DNA of 64,000 nucleotides, from NCBI RefSeq assembly GCF_900107965.1, contig NZ_FNVU01000006.1, positions 203,337 through 267,336 of the forward strand, read 5' to 3'. Shown here piece after piece: positions 25,328-34,400 of the stretch. The notes below the pieces were generated by a model. That model saw nothing but the letters and a program-made list of their open reading frames with translations, did not search any database and was not told the DNA's origin. Position numbers and translations under genes: made by a program. This DNA is from Actinacidiphila yanglinensis (GTDB taxonomy: Bacteria > Actinomycetota > Actinomycetes > Streptomycetales > Streptomycetaceae). Every line of letters starts with the position of its first letter. Positions within the stretch are counted from its first letter, which is position 1.

Positions 25328-26299
25328 CTACTGGCTGTCGGCCGGCGCGCGGCGCCCGCTGTGCGGGTGCGGCCGGCGCTGGTGCACCACCCCGTAGGTC
25401 TGCGCGAGCGCGGCGGTCGCCCGGTCGTAGGAGCTCTGCGCGATGCCGACGAACAGGCAGTCCACGACGGCGAGTTGGGCGATCCGGCTGGCGGTCGAAC
25501 CGGATCGCAGCGGCATCTCGCGGACCGCGGTGGTGAGCACCAGGTCGGCGCACCGGGTGAGCAGCGAGCCCGCGAAGTTGGTGAGGGCGATCGTGGTCGC
25601 GCCGCGCTCGGCGGCGGCCTGCAGCGGGTCGACGGTGTCGGCCGTGGCGCCGGAGTGGGAGATGCCGACCGCCACGTCGTTCTTGCCCAGCAGGGCGGCG
25701 GCGGTCAGTGCCGCGTGGGCGTCGGTCCAGATGAACGCCATGAGGCCGATGCGGTGCAGCTTCTGGTGCAGGTCCTGGCCGACGAAACCGCTCGCGCCGA
25801 CACCGAAGATGTCGATCCGCCGGGCCTGGGATATCGCCCGCACGGCGAGCTCCAGGATGTCCAGGTCGAGGTTGGCGCCGGTCTCCTCCAGCGCGCGCGC
25901 CTCGTTGTAGATGATCTTGTCGACGACCTGGGCGAGGGTGTCCCCCTCGCTGATGTCGCCGCTGGCGCGCAGCCGTTCGGCGCTCTGCGCGTCCTCGCGC
26001 GCCGCCGCGCCGGCCAGCGTCACCCGCAGCTGCGGGTAGTTGCGCAGGCCGATGGTCCGGCAGAACCGCATCACGGTCGTCACCGAGGTCTCCGCCTGCA
26101 CGGCCAGCGCGGTGCTCGACAGCCGCGCCGCGGCGGCCGGGTCGCTCAGCACGGCGGCGGCCACCCGCCGTTCGGCCGGCTGGAGGGAGGGCATCGCGCC
26201 GCGGATCCGGACCAGCACGTCACCCGCGAACGCCGCACCGCCCGCTCCGTTGGGCGCGGACGCGGCGGTGGGCGCGACCGGCAGTGCGCGCTTGGCCAT
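25328..26299 (-). CDS. RpiR/MurR-family transcriptional regulator
   Basis: A 323-residue phosphosugar-sensing regulator. The N-terminal HTH_6 domain covers about 25-100 (MPSLQPAERRVAAAVLSDP, then ETSVTTVMRFCRTIGLRNYPQLR) and the C-terminal SIS domain about 145-285 (RIDIFGVGASGFVGQDLH, GISHSGATADTVDPLQAA, IALTNFAGSLL). AGGAGG precedes the ATG at 26299. It is divergent from the ABC importer operon, and an inverted repeat overlaps the likely -35 of its own promoter. The neighbours AnmK and NagZ point to MurNAc-6-P or GlcNAc-6-P as effector. It lacks etherase features and is not MurQ. Confidence 0.93.
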   Translation of the reverse strand: MAKRALPVAPTAASAPNGAGGAAFAGDVLVRIRGAMPSLQPAERRVAAAVLSDPAAAARLSSTALAVQAETSVTTVMRFCRTIGLRNYPQLRVTLAGAAAREDAQSAERLRASGDISEGDTLAQVVDKIIYNEARALEETGANLDLDILELAVRAISQARRIDIFGVGASGFVGQDLHQKLHRIGLMAFIWTDAHAALTAAALLGKNDVAVGISHSGATADTVDPLQAAAERGATTIALTNFAGSLLTRCADLVLTTAVREMPLRSGSTASRIAQLAVVDCLFVGIAQSSYDRATAALAQTYGVVHQRRPHPHSGRRAPADSQ

Positions 26300-26341
26300 G
26301 GCTTCCTCCTGACGGCGTTGGCGACAGCGTAGCCGAGCGTC

Positions 26342-26360
26342 GATGTTAAAAAACAACATC
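26342..26360. promoter_or_regulatory. Inverted repeat GATGTT-N7-AACATC, candidate RpiR operator
   Basis: Perfect 6+6 arms flank an A-rich 7-base centre, striking in this GC-rich DNA. It lies 43 bases upstream of the rpiR-type start and 24 bases upstream of the importer -35 box, so one site could control both directions. Confidence 0.55.
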
Positions 26361-26383
26361 CTGAACGAGCTTCGCGGCAGTTA

Positions 26384-26412
26384 TTGACGCAGCAGGGTGC
26401 CATCCCCATACT
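26384..26412 (+). promoter_or_regulatory. Promoter of the amino-sugar importer operon
   Basis: TTGACG (26384-26389), a 17-base spacer and CATACT (26407-26412) match the main vegetative sigma consensus. A start near 26419 would leave a leader of about 155 bases before the lipoprotein gene. Confidence 0.55.
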
Positions 26413-26572
26413 TGCCGAATCGCCGCAGCTCAAAGACGGTCCACAGGCGGGCCGTCCGGTCATGCCGCATGCCCATCGGGCAGAGCTGCGCGTACGGGGA
26501 GGGACGGCGCCGGCCGGCCGAGGTCCCCTGTGCGACACCGCCGCCACCGCCGCGCAAAGGAGACACCACTCG

Positions 26573-27865
26573 ATGAGATCGATGTTCAAGACAGGTCTGG
26601 CCGGACTCACCGCGGCCGTCTTCCTGCTCACCGCGTGCGGGAACGACGGCTCGTCCTCCTCCTCGTCGGGCTCCTCCTCCGGTGGCAAGACGCTGACCTG
26701 GTGGGTCATGAAGGGCACCAACCCGGACGCCACCGCCTTCTACGCCGCCGCGAAGAAGGAGTTCAAGGCCGAGACCGGCGCCACCCTGAAGGTCCAGGAG
26801 GTCCAGTGGGCCGACGCCCACGACAAGCTGGTCCGCGCCTTCGCCGGCGGTGACGGCCCCGACGTGTCCGAGATCGGCACCACCTGGACCCCGGAGTTCG
26901 CCGCCGCGGGCGGCCTCGACGACCTCACCCAGCAGATCAACTCCTCGGGGATCTCCAAGGACCTGATCCCGGCCCTGAAGGACTCCGCGACCTACGACGG
27001 CAAGCAGTACGGCGTCGGCTGGTACGCCGGCGTGCGGGCGATCGTCTACCGCAAGGACGTGTTCGACCAGCTCGGTCTGAAGACCCCGACCACCTGGGCC
27101 GAGCTGGAGCAGACCGTCAAGACGCTCAAGCAGAAGAAGCCCGGCATGATGCCCATGCCGATCGCAGGCGAGAGCTCCTACGCCTCCGCGCCCTTCATCT
27201 GGGGTGCCGGCGGCGACTTCGCGACCGACAGCGGCGGCAAGTGGACCGGCTCCCTCGACTCGCCGCAGGCCCAGGCCGGCCTGAAGTTCTACACCGACCT
27301 CGCCCTGAAGGACGGCTCGTCCAGCGTCGGCGCCTCGACCTGGAAGGAGACCGACCTGCTCGACTCCTTCGTCAAGGGCAAGGCGGCCATGGTCATCCAG
27401 GGCAACTGGACCCCGAAGACCGCGGTGGCCACCGACCCCTCGCTCAAGGGCAGGATCGGCGCCTTCCCGATCCCCGGCAAGAACGGCGGCATCGCGCCCG
27501 CGTTCCTCGGCGGCTCGAACCTCGCGGTGCTCAAGACCAGCAAGAACCCCGACCTCGCCTGGAAGTTCATCAAGATGATGACCACCGGCGACCTGAGCAA
27601 GAAGTGGGCCGACCAGGCCGGGTACTTCCCGAGCACCACCACGCAGCTCAAGCAGTACGCCAACAGCACCGACCCGCTGGTGGCGCCGTTCGCCAGGACG
27701 ATGCTCGACGCGGGCAAGAACGTGCCGAGCGCCCCGCAGTGGGGTGCGGTCGAGGGCGACCAGACGGTGACCCAGATGCTGCAGGCGATCCTCACCGGCA
27801 CCTCGGTGCAGAAGGCCACCAAAACCGCCTCGGACGCCATCACCAAGACGCTCCAGGAGAACTGA
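26573..27865 (+). CDS. Sugar ABC transporter substrate-binding lipoprotein
   Basis: Extracellular family 1 solute-binding protein, 430 residues, anchored as a lipoprotein (lipobox LLTAC, Cys22). After a Ser-rich linker the mature domain starts KTLTWWVMKGTNPDATAF. GDGPDVSEIGTTW, QYGVGWYAGVRAIVYRKDVF and AAMVIQGNWTP are typical of carbohydrate-binding members, and the aromatic residues suggest oligosaccharide stacking. AAAGGAGA precedes the ATG. It is the first gene of a four-gene operon with two permeases and a NagZ-like enzyme. No ATPase is encoded, so a shared MsiK-type ATPase is likely, as usual in Streptomyces. GlcNAc- or MurNAc-containing sugars are the likely cargo. Confidence 0.93.
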   Translation: MRSMFKTGLAGLTAAVFLLTACGNDGSSSSSSGSSSGGKTLTWWVMKGTNPDATAFYAAAKKEFKAETGATLKVQEVQWADAHDKLVRAFAGGDGPDVSEIGTTWTPEFAAAGGLDDLTQQINSSGISKDLIPALKDSATYDGKQYGVGWYAGVRAIVYRKDVFDQLGLKTPTTWAELEQTVKTLKQKKPGMMPMPIAGESSYASAPFIWGAGGDFATDSGGKWTGSLDSPQAQAGLKFYTDLALKDGSSSVGASTWKETDLLDSFVKGKAAMVIQGNWTPKTAVATDPSLKGRIGAFPIPGKNGGIAPAFLGGSNLAVLKTSKNPDLAWKFIKMMTTGDLSKKWADQAGYFPSTTTQLKQYANSTDPLVAPFARTMLDAGKNVPSAPQWGAVEGDQTVTQMLQAILTGTSVQKATKTASDAITKTLQEN

Positions 27866-27866
27866 C

Positions 27867-28847
27867 GTGGAGGACGTCACCGTGACCGGCGGCGTGCGCA
27901 CCGCCCCCGCACCGGCGGCGGACGCGCGCCGCCCGGTCCGGCGCAGGCCGCCGCTGGTGGTCCGGCTCAGGCCGTGGCTGCTGCTCGCCGCACCCCTCGC
28001 GGTGATCGCGGCCCTGCTGCTCTACCCGATCGGGCGCGTCACGTACCTGTCCTTCCAGCGGTACGGCCTCAAGGAGATCATCTCCGGCCACCCGACCTAC
28101 GTCGGGCTCGACAACTACCGTGAGGCGCTGTCCGGTTCGTACCTGTGGCACACCGTACTGCCGAACACGGTGCTCTTCGCGCTGGTCGCCGTCGGCGGCA
28201 CCGTCGTGTTCGGCACGCTGGTGGCGCTGCTGCTGCAGCACCTCGGCCCGAAGTCCCGGGCCGCCGTCATCGCCTCCGCGCTCGTCGCGTGGGCGCTGCC
28301 GGCGGTCACCGGCACCTACGTCTGGGTGTGGATCTTCGACCCCGACTCGGGCCTGGTCCGCCGGCTGCTGCAGGATCTCGGGCTGCTCGGCCCGAACGGC
28401 TACAACTGGTTCACCGACCGGCTGTCCTTCTACGGGATCGCCGAGCTGAACGTGATCCACCACAGCTACCCGTTCGTCGCGATCACCGTCTTCGCCGGGC
28501 TGACCACGGTGCCCCAGGAACTGCACGAGGCGGCCCGGCTGGACGGCGCGAGCGCCTGGCAGCGGTTCTGGAACGTCACGGTGCCGGTGCTGCGGCCGGT
28601 GTTCGCCGTGGTCACCGTGCTCTCCACGATCTGGGACTTCAAGGTCTTCACCCAGATCTACCTGATGCCGGGTGGCGCGGGCTCCAACCCCGACGTGCTC
28701 AACCTCGGTGTGTGGTCCTACATGAAGGCGATCAACCAGAACCAGTACGGGCTGGGCGCGGCGATCGCCGTGCTGCTCACCGTCGTGCTGCTGGCGATCA
28801 CCGCGGTGTACCTGCGGGTGCTGTTCAAAGAGGATGAGATCCGATGA
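27867..28847 (+). CDS. Sugar ABC transporter permease (MalF/LacF type)
   Basis: Integral membrane permease of 326 residues with about six transmembrane helices, the first at about 35-55 (LLLAAPLAVIAALLLYPIG). The EAA loop reads EAARLDGASAWQRFWNVTVP, the contact to the ATPase. The GTG at 27867 follows AGGAGA. A second GTG at 27882 preceded by GGAGG is an equally good start and would remove five residues. It is separated from the binding-protein stop by one base and overlaps the next permease by ATGA, showing tight coupling. Confidence 0.93.
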   Translation: MEDVTVTGGVRTAPAPAADARRPVRRRPPLVVRLRPWLLLAAPLAVIAALLLYPIGRVTYLSFQRYGLKEIISGHPTYVGLDNYREALSGSYLWHTVLPNTVLFALVAVGGTVVFGTLVALLLQHLGPKSRAAVIASALVAWALPAVTGTYVWVWIFDPDSGLVRRLLQDLGLLGPNGYNWFTDRLSFYGIAELNVIHHSYPFVAITVFAGLTTVPQELHEAARLDGASAWQRFWNVTVPVLRPVFAVVTVLSTIWDFKVFTQIYLMPGGAGSNPDVLNLGVWSYMKAINQNQYGLGAAIAVLLTVVLLAITAVYLRVLFKEDEIR

Positions 28848-29680
28848 CCGCCAGATCCTCCGCCCGGGCCCGGGCCGGCAAGTTCACGGCCACCGCGCTG
28901 GTGCTGCTCTTCACGCTGTTCCCGGTGTACTTCATGCTCTCCACGGCCTTCAACGGCCGGGCGGGTTCGGGTACCGACAGCCTGTTCCCCAGCCACTTCA
29001 CGATGCGGCACTTCTCGAAGGCGCTGTCCTCGGGGGCCTCCGGCGGCTTCGGCCGCTACATGCTCAACTCCGCGATCGTCACGGTGATCGTGGTGGTGGC
29101 CTCGGGGGTGCTCGCGCTGCTCGGCGCGGTCGCCATGGCGCGGTTCCGCTTCCGGCTGCGCACGACGGTGCTGGTGCTCATCCTCGTGGTGCAGATGCTG
29201 CCCGCCGAGGCGCTGGTCATCCCGCTGTTCCTGCAGATGAAGGACCTGCGGATGCTCAACTCGCTGCTGGGGCTGGCGATCGTCTACACCGCGTTCGCGC
29301 TGCCGTTCGCGATCTGGAACCTGCGCGGCTTCGTGGCCGCGGTGCCGGTCGAGCTGGAGGAGGCGGCCTACCTCGACGGCTGCTCGTGGTGGCGGATGTT
29401 CCGCTCGATCCTGCTGCCGCTGGTCGTGCCCGGGCTCATCGCCACCAGCGCCTTCGCCTTCGTACTGGCCTGGGAGGAGTTCACCTTCGCGCTGACCTTC
29501 CTGTCCGACCAGGGCAGGATGACCGTCGGCGTCGGCCTCGCCGAGTTCCTCGGCCAGAACACCAACGACTGGGGCGGGTTGATGGCGGCGTCCACGCTCG
29601 TGACGATCCCCGTCGTGGTCGTCTTCGTGCTTGCCCAACGACGGCTGACCGTCGGCCTGGTGGCCGGCGCGGTGAAGTGA
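28844..29680 (+). CDS. Sugar ABC transporter permease (MalG type)
   Basis: Second permease of the importer, 278 residues, with about six transmembrane helices beginning KFTATALVLLFTLFPVYFML. The EAA loop reads EEAAYLDGCSWWRMFRSILLP. The ATG overlaps the previous stop. Together with the upstream permease it forms the membrane channel for the sugar recognised by the lipoprotein. Only 7 bases separate it from the GH3 gene, so transport and cytosolic hydrolysis are co-expressed. Confidence 0.93.
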   Translation: MTARSSARARAGKFTATALVLLFTLFPVYFMLSTAFNGRAGSGTDSLFPSHFTMRHFSKALSSGASGGFGRYMLNSAIVTVIVVVASGVLALLGAVAMARFRFRLRTTVLVLILVVQMLPAEALVIPLFLQMKDLRMLNSLLGLAIVYTAFALPFAIWNLRGFVAAVPVELEEAAYLDGCSWWRMFRSILLPLVVPGLIATSAFAFVLAWEEFTFALTFLSDQGRMTVGVGLAEFLGQNTNDWGGLMAASTLVTIPVVVVFVLAQRRLTVGLVAGAVK

Positions 29681-29687
29681 GGACGCG

Positions 29688-31241
29688 ATGACACCCGTGC
29701 ACGACCCGGTCCGGCGGCTGGCCCACGCCGTCCTGATGCCGGGGTTCACCGGCACGTCGGCGCCGAAGTGGCTGATCGAGGCGCTGCACGAAGGCCTCGG
29801 CTCGGTCTGCTACTTCGGGCACAACCTCCGGTCGCCCGAGCAGACCGCGGAACTGTCGGCGCGCATCCACGACGCCGGCCCGGTGGTCATCGCGATGGAC
29901 GAGGAGGGCGGCGGCGTCACCCGGCTGCACGTCGCGGACGGTTCGCCGCACGTCGGCGCCGCGGTGCTCGGCCGGGCCGACGACCTGGCGCTGACCGCGG
30001 TGGTCGCGCGCGGGATCGCCCGGGACGTCCGCGCCGCGGGCATCGACCTCGCGCTCGCCCCGGTGGCGGACGTCAACTCCGACCCGGCGAACCCGGTGAT
30101 CGGGGTGCGGTCCTTCGGCGCGGAGCCGGAACCGGTCGGCCGGCACGCGGCCGCGTGGGTCGGCGCGGTGCAGGACGAGGGAGTCGCGGCCTGCGCCAAG
30201 CACTTCCCCGGCCACGGCGACACGCGGGTCGACTCGCACGTGGGCCTGCCCGTGGTCGAGGTCGAGCTGGAGACCCTGCGGGCGCGGGAGATGGTGCCGT
30301 TCGCGGCCGCGGTGGAAGCGGGAGTGCGGTGCGTGATGACCTCGCACATCGTCTTCCCGGCGCTGGACTCCCGGATGGCGACGATCAGCCCCGCCGTCCT
30401 CGGCCTGCTCCGCGACGACCTCGGATTCGACGGGGTGATCGTCTCCGACGCGGTCAGCATGCTGGCCGTCGTCGAGACGGTCGGCTTCGCCGAGGGCGTG
30501 GTGCAGGCGCTGGCCGCGGGCGTCGATCTGGTGTGCCTGGGCAACCCGGGCATCCCGCTGACCGGTGACGCGCCCACGGACGAGGAGGAGTTCCGCACGG
30601 CGGTCGACGCCGTGGTCGCGGCGGTCGCCGCCGGCCGCCTGCCGCTCGCCCGGATCGAGGAGGCGGCGTCCCGCGTGCACGCCCTCGCGGAGTGGACCCG
30701 TACCCGCCGCGAGGGCGGGCCTGCCCCGGCAGCCGAGGACATCCCCGACACCACCGCCGCGAACGACGCGGTGGCGGCGCGGGCGCTGCGCGTCCGCGGC
30801 GAGGTGGCCGGCGTGCTGGGCGGCCCGGTCCGCATCGTCGACGTGCGCAGGCGGCGGAACGTCGCGAGCGGGCGCCTGTCGGACCTGGTCGCGGACGCCC
30901 TGCTGGCGCGGCTGCCGGGGTCGACCGTCGAGGCGGTCTTCGCCCGCACCGCGACCGTCGAGGGCCGCGCCACCCGGGCGGACCTCGCGGACGAGCAGGG
31001 CGGGACCGTCACTCCCGGCGAACCGGCCGACGTCGTCCTCGCCGGCACGCCCGGCAGCGACCCGGCGCAGGACGCCGCGCTGGCCCTCCAGTTGGAGCGC
31101 GCACCCGATGCCGTCGTCGTCTGCCTCGGCTGGGCCGCCACCGCGGACAGCCTGCCGGCCGCGCGGAACGCGGTGTTCACGTACGGGGAGTCCCTGCCGA
31201 CCGCGAGGGCGCTCACCGAGCTGCTGACCGGCCGCCCCTGA
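29688..31241 (+). CDS. GH3 beta-N-acetylhexosaminidase (NagZ-like)
   Basis: Cytosolic retaining glycosidase of 517 residues with no signal peptide. The GH3 beta-hexosaminidase hallmark KHFPGHGDTRVDSH is present, as are IAMDEEGGGVTRLH and the nucleophile region FDGVIVSDAVSM. The (alpha/beta)8 domain spans about 1-340. A second domain of about 150 residues (about 365-517) resembles GH3 C-terminal alpha/beta sandwiches and is absent from short Gram-negative NagZ. Cotranscription with the importer and proximity to AnmK argue for cleavage of imported GlcNAc-(anhydro)MurNAc or chitobiose-like sugars. Confidence 0.93.
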   Translation: MTPVHDPVRRLAHAVLMPGFTGTSAPKWLIEALHEGLGSVCYFGHNLRSPEQTAELSARIHDAGPVVIAMDEEGGGVTRLHVADGSPHVGAAVLGRADDLALTAVVARGIARDVRAAGIDLALAPVADVNSDPANPVIGVRSFGAEPEPVGRHAAAWVGAVQDEGVAACAKHFPGHGDTRVDSHVGLPVVEVELETLRAREMVPFAAAVEAGVRCVMTSHIVFPALDSRMATISPAVLGLLRDDLGFDGVIVSDAVSMLAVVETVGFAEGVVQALAAGVDLVCLGNPGIPLTGDAPTDEEEFRTAVDAVVAAVAAGRLPLARIEEAASRVHALAEWTRTRREGGPAPAAEDIPDTTAANDAVAARALRVRGEVAGVLGGPVRIVDVRRRRNVASGRLSDLVADALLARLPGSTVEAVFARTATVEGRATRADLADEQGGTVTPGEPADVVLAGTPGSDPAQDAALALQLERAPDAVVVCLGWAATADSLPAARNAVFTYGESLPTARALTELLTGRP

Positions 31242-31414
31242 CCGGCGGGGCGCCGCTGTACCCGTGGTTACAGGTGCTGCGAGGTGCGCGAGGTGAGTTC
31301 TCCAGGGCGGACACGCCAAAGGTTGTTGTCACGGTCATTTTCGCGTTGCCCGGCAGGTGTCGAATGGGCGGCGCACATGCACCAATCGGTGCGCAACCAT
31401 AAGGAATTGCACCA

Positions 31415-34400
31415 ATGACACTACGCGGAATGAGACTCGCGGGGTCCGGCGCGCGCCGGACCACCGTGGCCACCGCACTGGCGCTGGCGGTCGCCGGCAC
31501 CGTCGGCGGCGGCGCCGCCTGGGGTGCCGCCGCGGACCACTCCTCCCCGGGAACGGCCGCGGTCGCCGGGGCCAAGGACACGTCCGACTGGCTGCCGAAG
31601 ACGCCCGACAACTGGCCCCTGGTGGTGGACCGCATCACCACGCCGACGGAGACCGTCACCAGCGGCCTGCAGCACTACAGCGAGACCTACGACACCGTCG
31701 GCGGCCGCCAGCACATCCAGGTGCTCACCGCCGACCTGGGCAACAAGAACCTGCGGGTCGGCATGGTCGAGGCCGGTGACACCCTCACCGACCCGGCCGA
31801 CGAGACCTCGTCGTCGATGGCCCACCGCACGAACGCGGTGGCGGGCGTCAACGGCGGCTACTTCGCGATCAACGCCAGCGGCGTGCCCGACGGCGGCATC
31901 ATGACCGACGGCCGGCTGCTGAAGAGCCCGCAGCCGAACTACGCCTCCCAGCTGGGCGTCAAGCCCGACGGCAGCATGGTGATGGGCCAGGAGACCTTCT
32001 CCGGCACGATCACCGACGGCTCCGCCTCCCGCGCGCTCACGTCGCTGAACACCGTGAGCGACGTGGCCTCCGGGGGCGTCACCGAGGTCACCCCCGACCT
32101 CGGCCAGGCCACGGTCGCCAAGTCCACCCTGGTGCTGGGCCACACCGCCACCGGCGGCTTCGTCGTCGACAGCGTGCAGGCGAACGTCACCGCGGTGCCG
32201 CAGCTGCTTGCCGGCCAGCTGGGGCTGCTCGGCGGCGGCGACGGCGGCCAGTGGCTGACCGCGAACCTGCACGCGGGCGACACGGTGGGCATCGCATCCG
32301 AGCTGTCGCCCGACAACGACCTGACCCAGATGATCAGCGGTGTCGACATCCTGGTGAAGGACGGCAAGGCGTACAAGGACCCGACCGGCACCCCGCCGAC
32401 CGGCGCCCACCCCGAGACCGCGGTCGGTATCAGCAAGGACGGCAAGCACGCCGTCCTCGTCGCGATCGACGGTGAGCAGGGCGCCTCCGGGGCCTTCGGC
32501 GTGACGCCCGACCAGGCGGCCGGCTACATGCTCGCCCACGGCGCCTACACCGCCGAGCTGTTCGACGGCGGCGGCTCCACCACGATGGTCAGCCGGGCGC
32601 CCGGCGACAGCCAGGCCCAGGTCGTCAACACGCCCTCCGACCTGCCCGGAAACACCGAGCGCAAGGTCGCCAACGGCATCTTCTTCTACAGCACCGAGGC
32701 CCAGGCCGGACCGGCCGTCAAGGTCGTGGTGAACGGCGGCAAGAGCGTCACCACCGTCGCCGGCGGCACCATCCCGCTGCCGGTCCACGCCACCGACCGG
32801 TTCGCCAACCCGGCGGCCGGCCAGGTCACGGTCCGCGTCGAGCCCTCGTCGCTGGCCGGCTACGCCGACGGGCAGCTCACGCCGCGGCGGACCGGCACCG
32901 GGCGGATCATCGCCACCGACGGACGGGTCACCACCTCCGAGAAGCTCCAGGTCGTCGACAGGCTCGCGAGCCTGAGCGTCTCGCCGGACCAGGCCGACCT
33001 CGACAACGGCGCCACCCAGCAGCTCACCCTGTCCGGCACGGTCAAGGGCGGCGGCCCGGTGGAGATCCCCGCCGAGGCGGCCACCTGGACCGTCCCGGAC
33101 GACCTGGGCACCGTCGACGCGCACGGCCTGTTCACCGCGAGCACCGACAAGGGCGGTCTGGCCGACGTCGCGGCGAAGGTCGGCGGCGCGACGGCGACCA
33201 CGTCGATAGCCGTCGGCCGGGTCTCCAAGACCATCGACCCGATGGACGACACCGACGTCTGGCACCTGTCCAACAACACCACGGGCTACGCGGCCACGGT
33301 CTCCGACGACCCCGGGGTCGTCCCGCCGGGCTCGACCGACTCCGGCTCGCTGAAGCTCAGTTACACGATGCCGGCCGGCGCGGGCGTCAAGCAGCTGGTG
33401 ATCGCGCCCAAGACGAAGATCGCCACCGACACGAACAACGGCCAGGTCCCCACCGGCATCGGCATGTGGGTCAAGGACGGCGGCCCCAGCAGCCTGGAGC
33501 TCGCCGAGTCGTACATCAACGTCGACGGCAGCGTGAACACGCCGATCTACCTGACCGGCGTCACCTCCGACGGCTGGCGCCTGGCCGTCACCCAGCTGCC
33601 GGCGGGCCTGAAGTTCCCGCTGACCGTCAACTGGATCGACTTCCTCGGCATCAACTCCAGCAGCTCCTACACCGGCACGCTCAACTTCGCCGGCCTGCAG
33701 GCGCTGTACTCGCCCCGACCGGTCACCACGCCCACGTACCAGGCCGTCCCGCAGAACCCGGACTGGCTGTCGTACGAGGAGGACTCGGCCGACTTCGCCA
33801 AGCACGGCAGCACCCTGCTCACCGGTGACGACGCGCACATGCTCGCGAGCGACCCGGGCTCGGTCAGCAGCAACGTGATGGACTCCATCGCCGAGCGGCT
33901 GCCCACCCTCACCCCGCAGGCCAGGCCGGACGCCGCGCAGTTCCTCGGCGACATGTCCGACGACGGCGCGCAGGCGGACCTGCAGTACGCCAAGTCCAAG
34001 ATGGACGGGCTCGGCATCCCCGAGCGCGACATCGTGGGCAACCACGAGATCACCCAGGGGGCGGCCCCGGAGAACGGCAACTACTCCGACGTCTTCGGCG
34101 CCACCCACTACACGTACACCGAGGGCGCCGCGAACGTCATCGTCACCGACAACTCGCACGGCAGCCTGCAGTCCTCCGACCCGTACCAGGACCCGACGGG
34201 CGAGCAGTACCCCTGGCTCGTCCAGCAGTTGACGGACGCCACCGCCAAGGACGTCCTGGTCACCACGCACATGCCGGCCTACGACCCGCACCCGGCCGCG
34301 AACAGCCAGTTCACCGACCGCTGGGAGGCGCAGATGTACCTGCGCCTGGTCCAGCGCTACCAGCAGACGCACCCCAAGCAGCACGTGATCATGCTCTACG

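Noticed and set aside
25328..26299. MurQ etherase identity for the SIS-domain protein
   Set aside because: It has an N-terminal RpiR helix-turn-helix domain and the SIS motifs of regulators, so it was called a regulator.
26300..26572. DasR-type operator expected for GlcNAc genes
   Set aside because: No sequence close to the TGGTCTAGACCA-type pattern was found in this region by eye; only the GATGTT/AACATC repeat is present.
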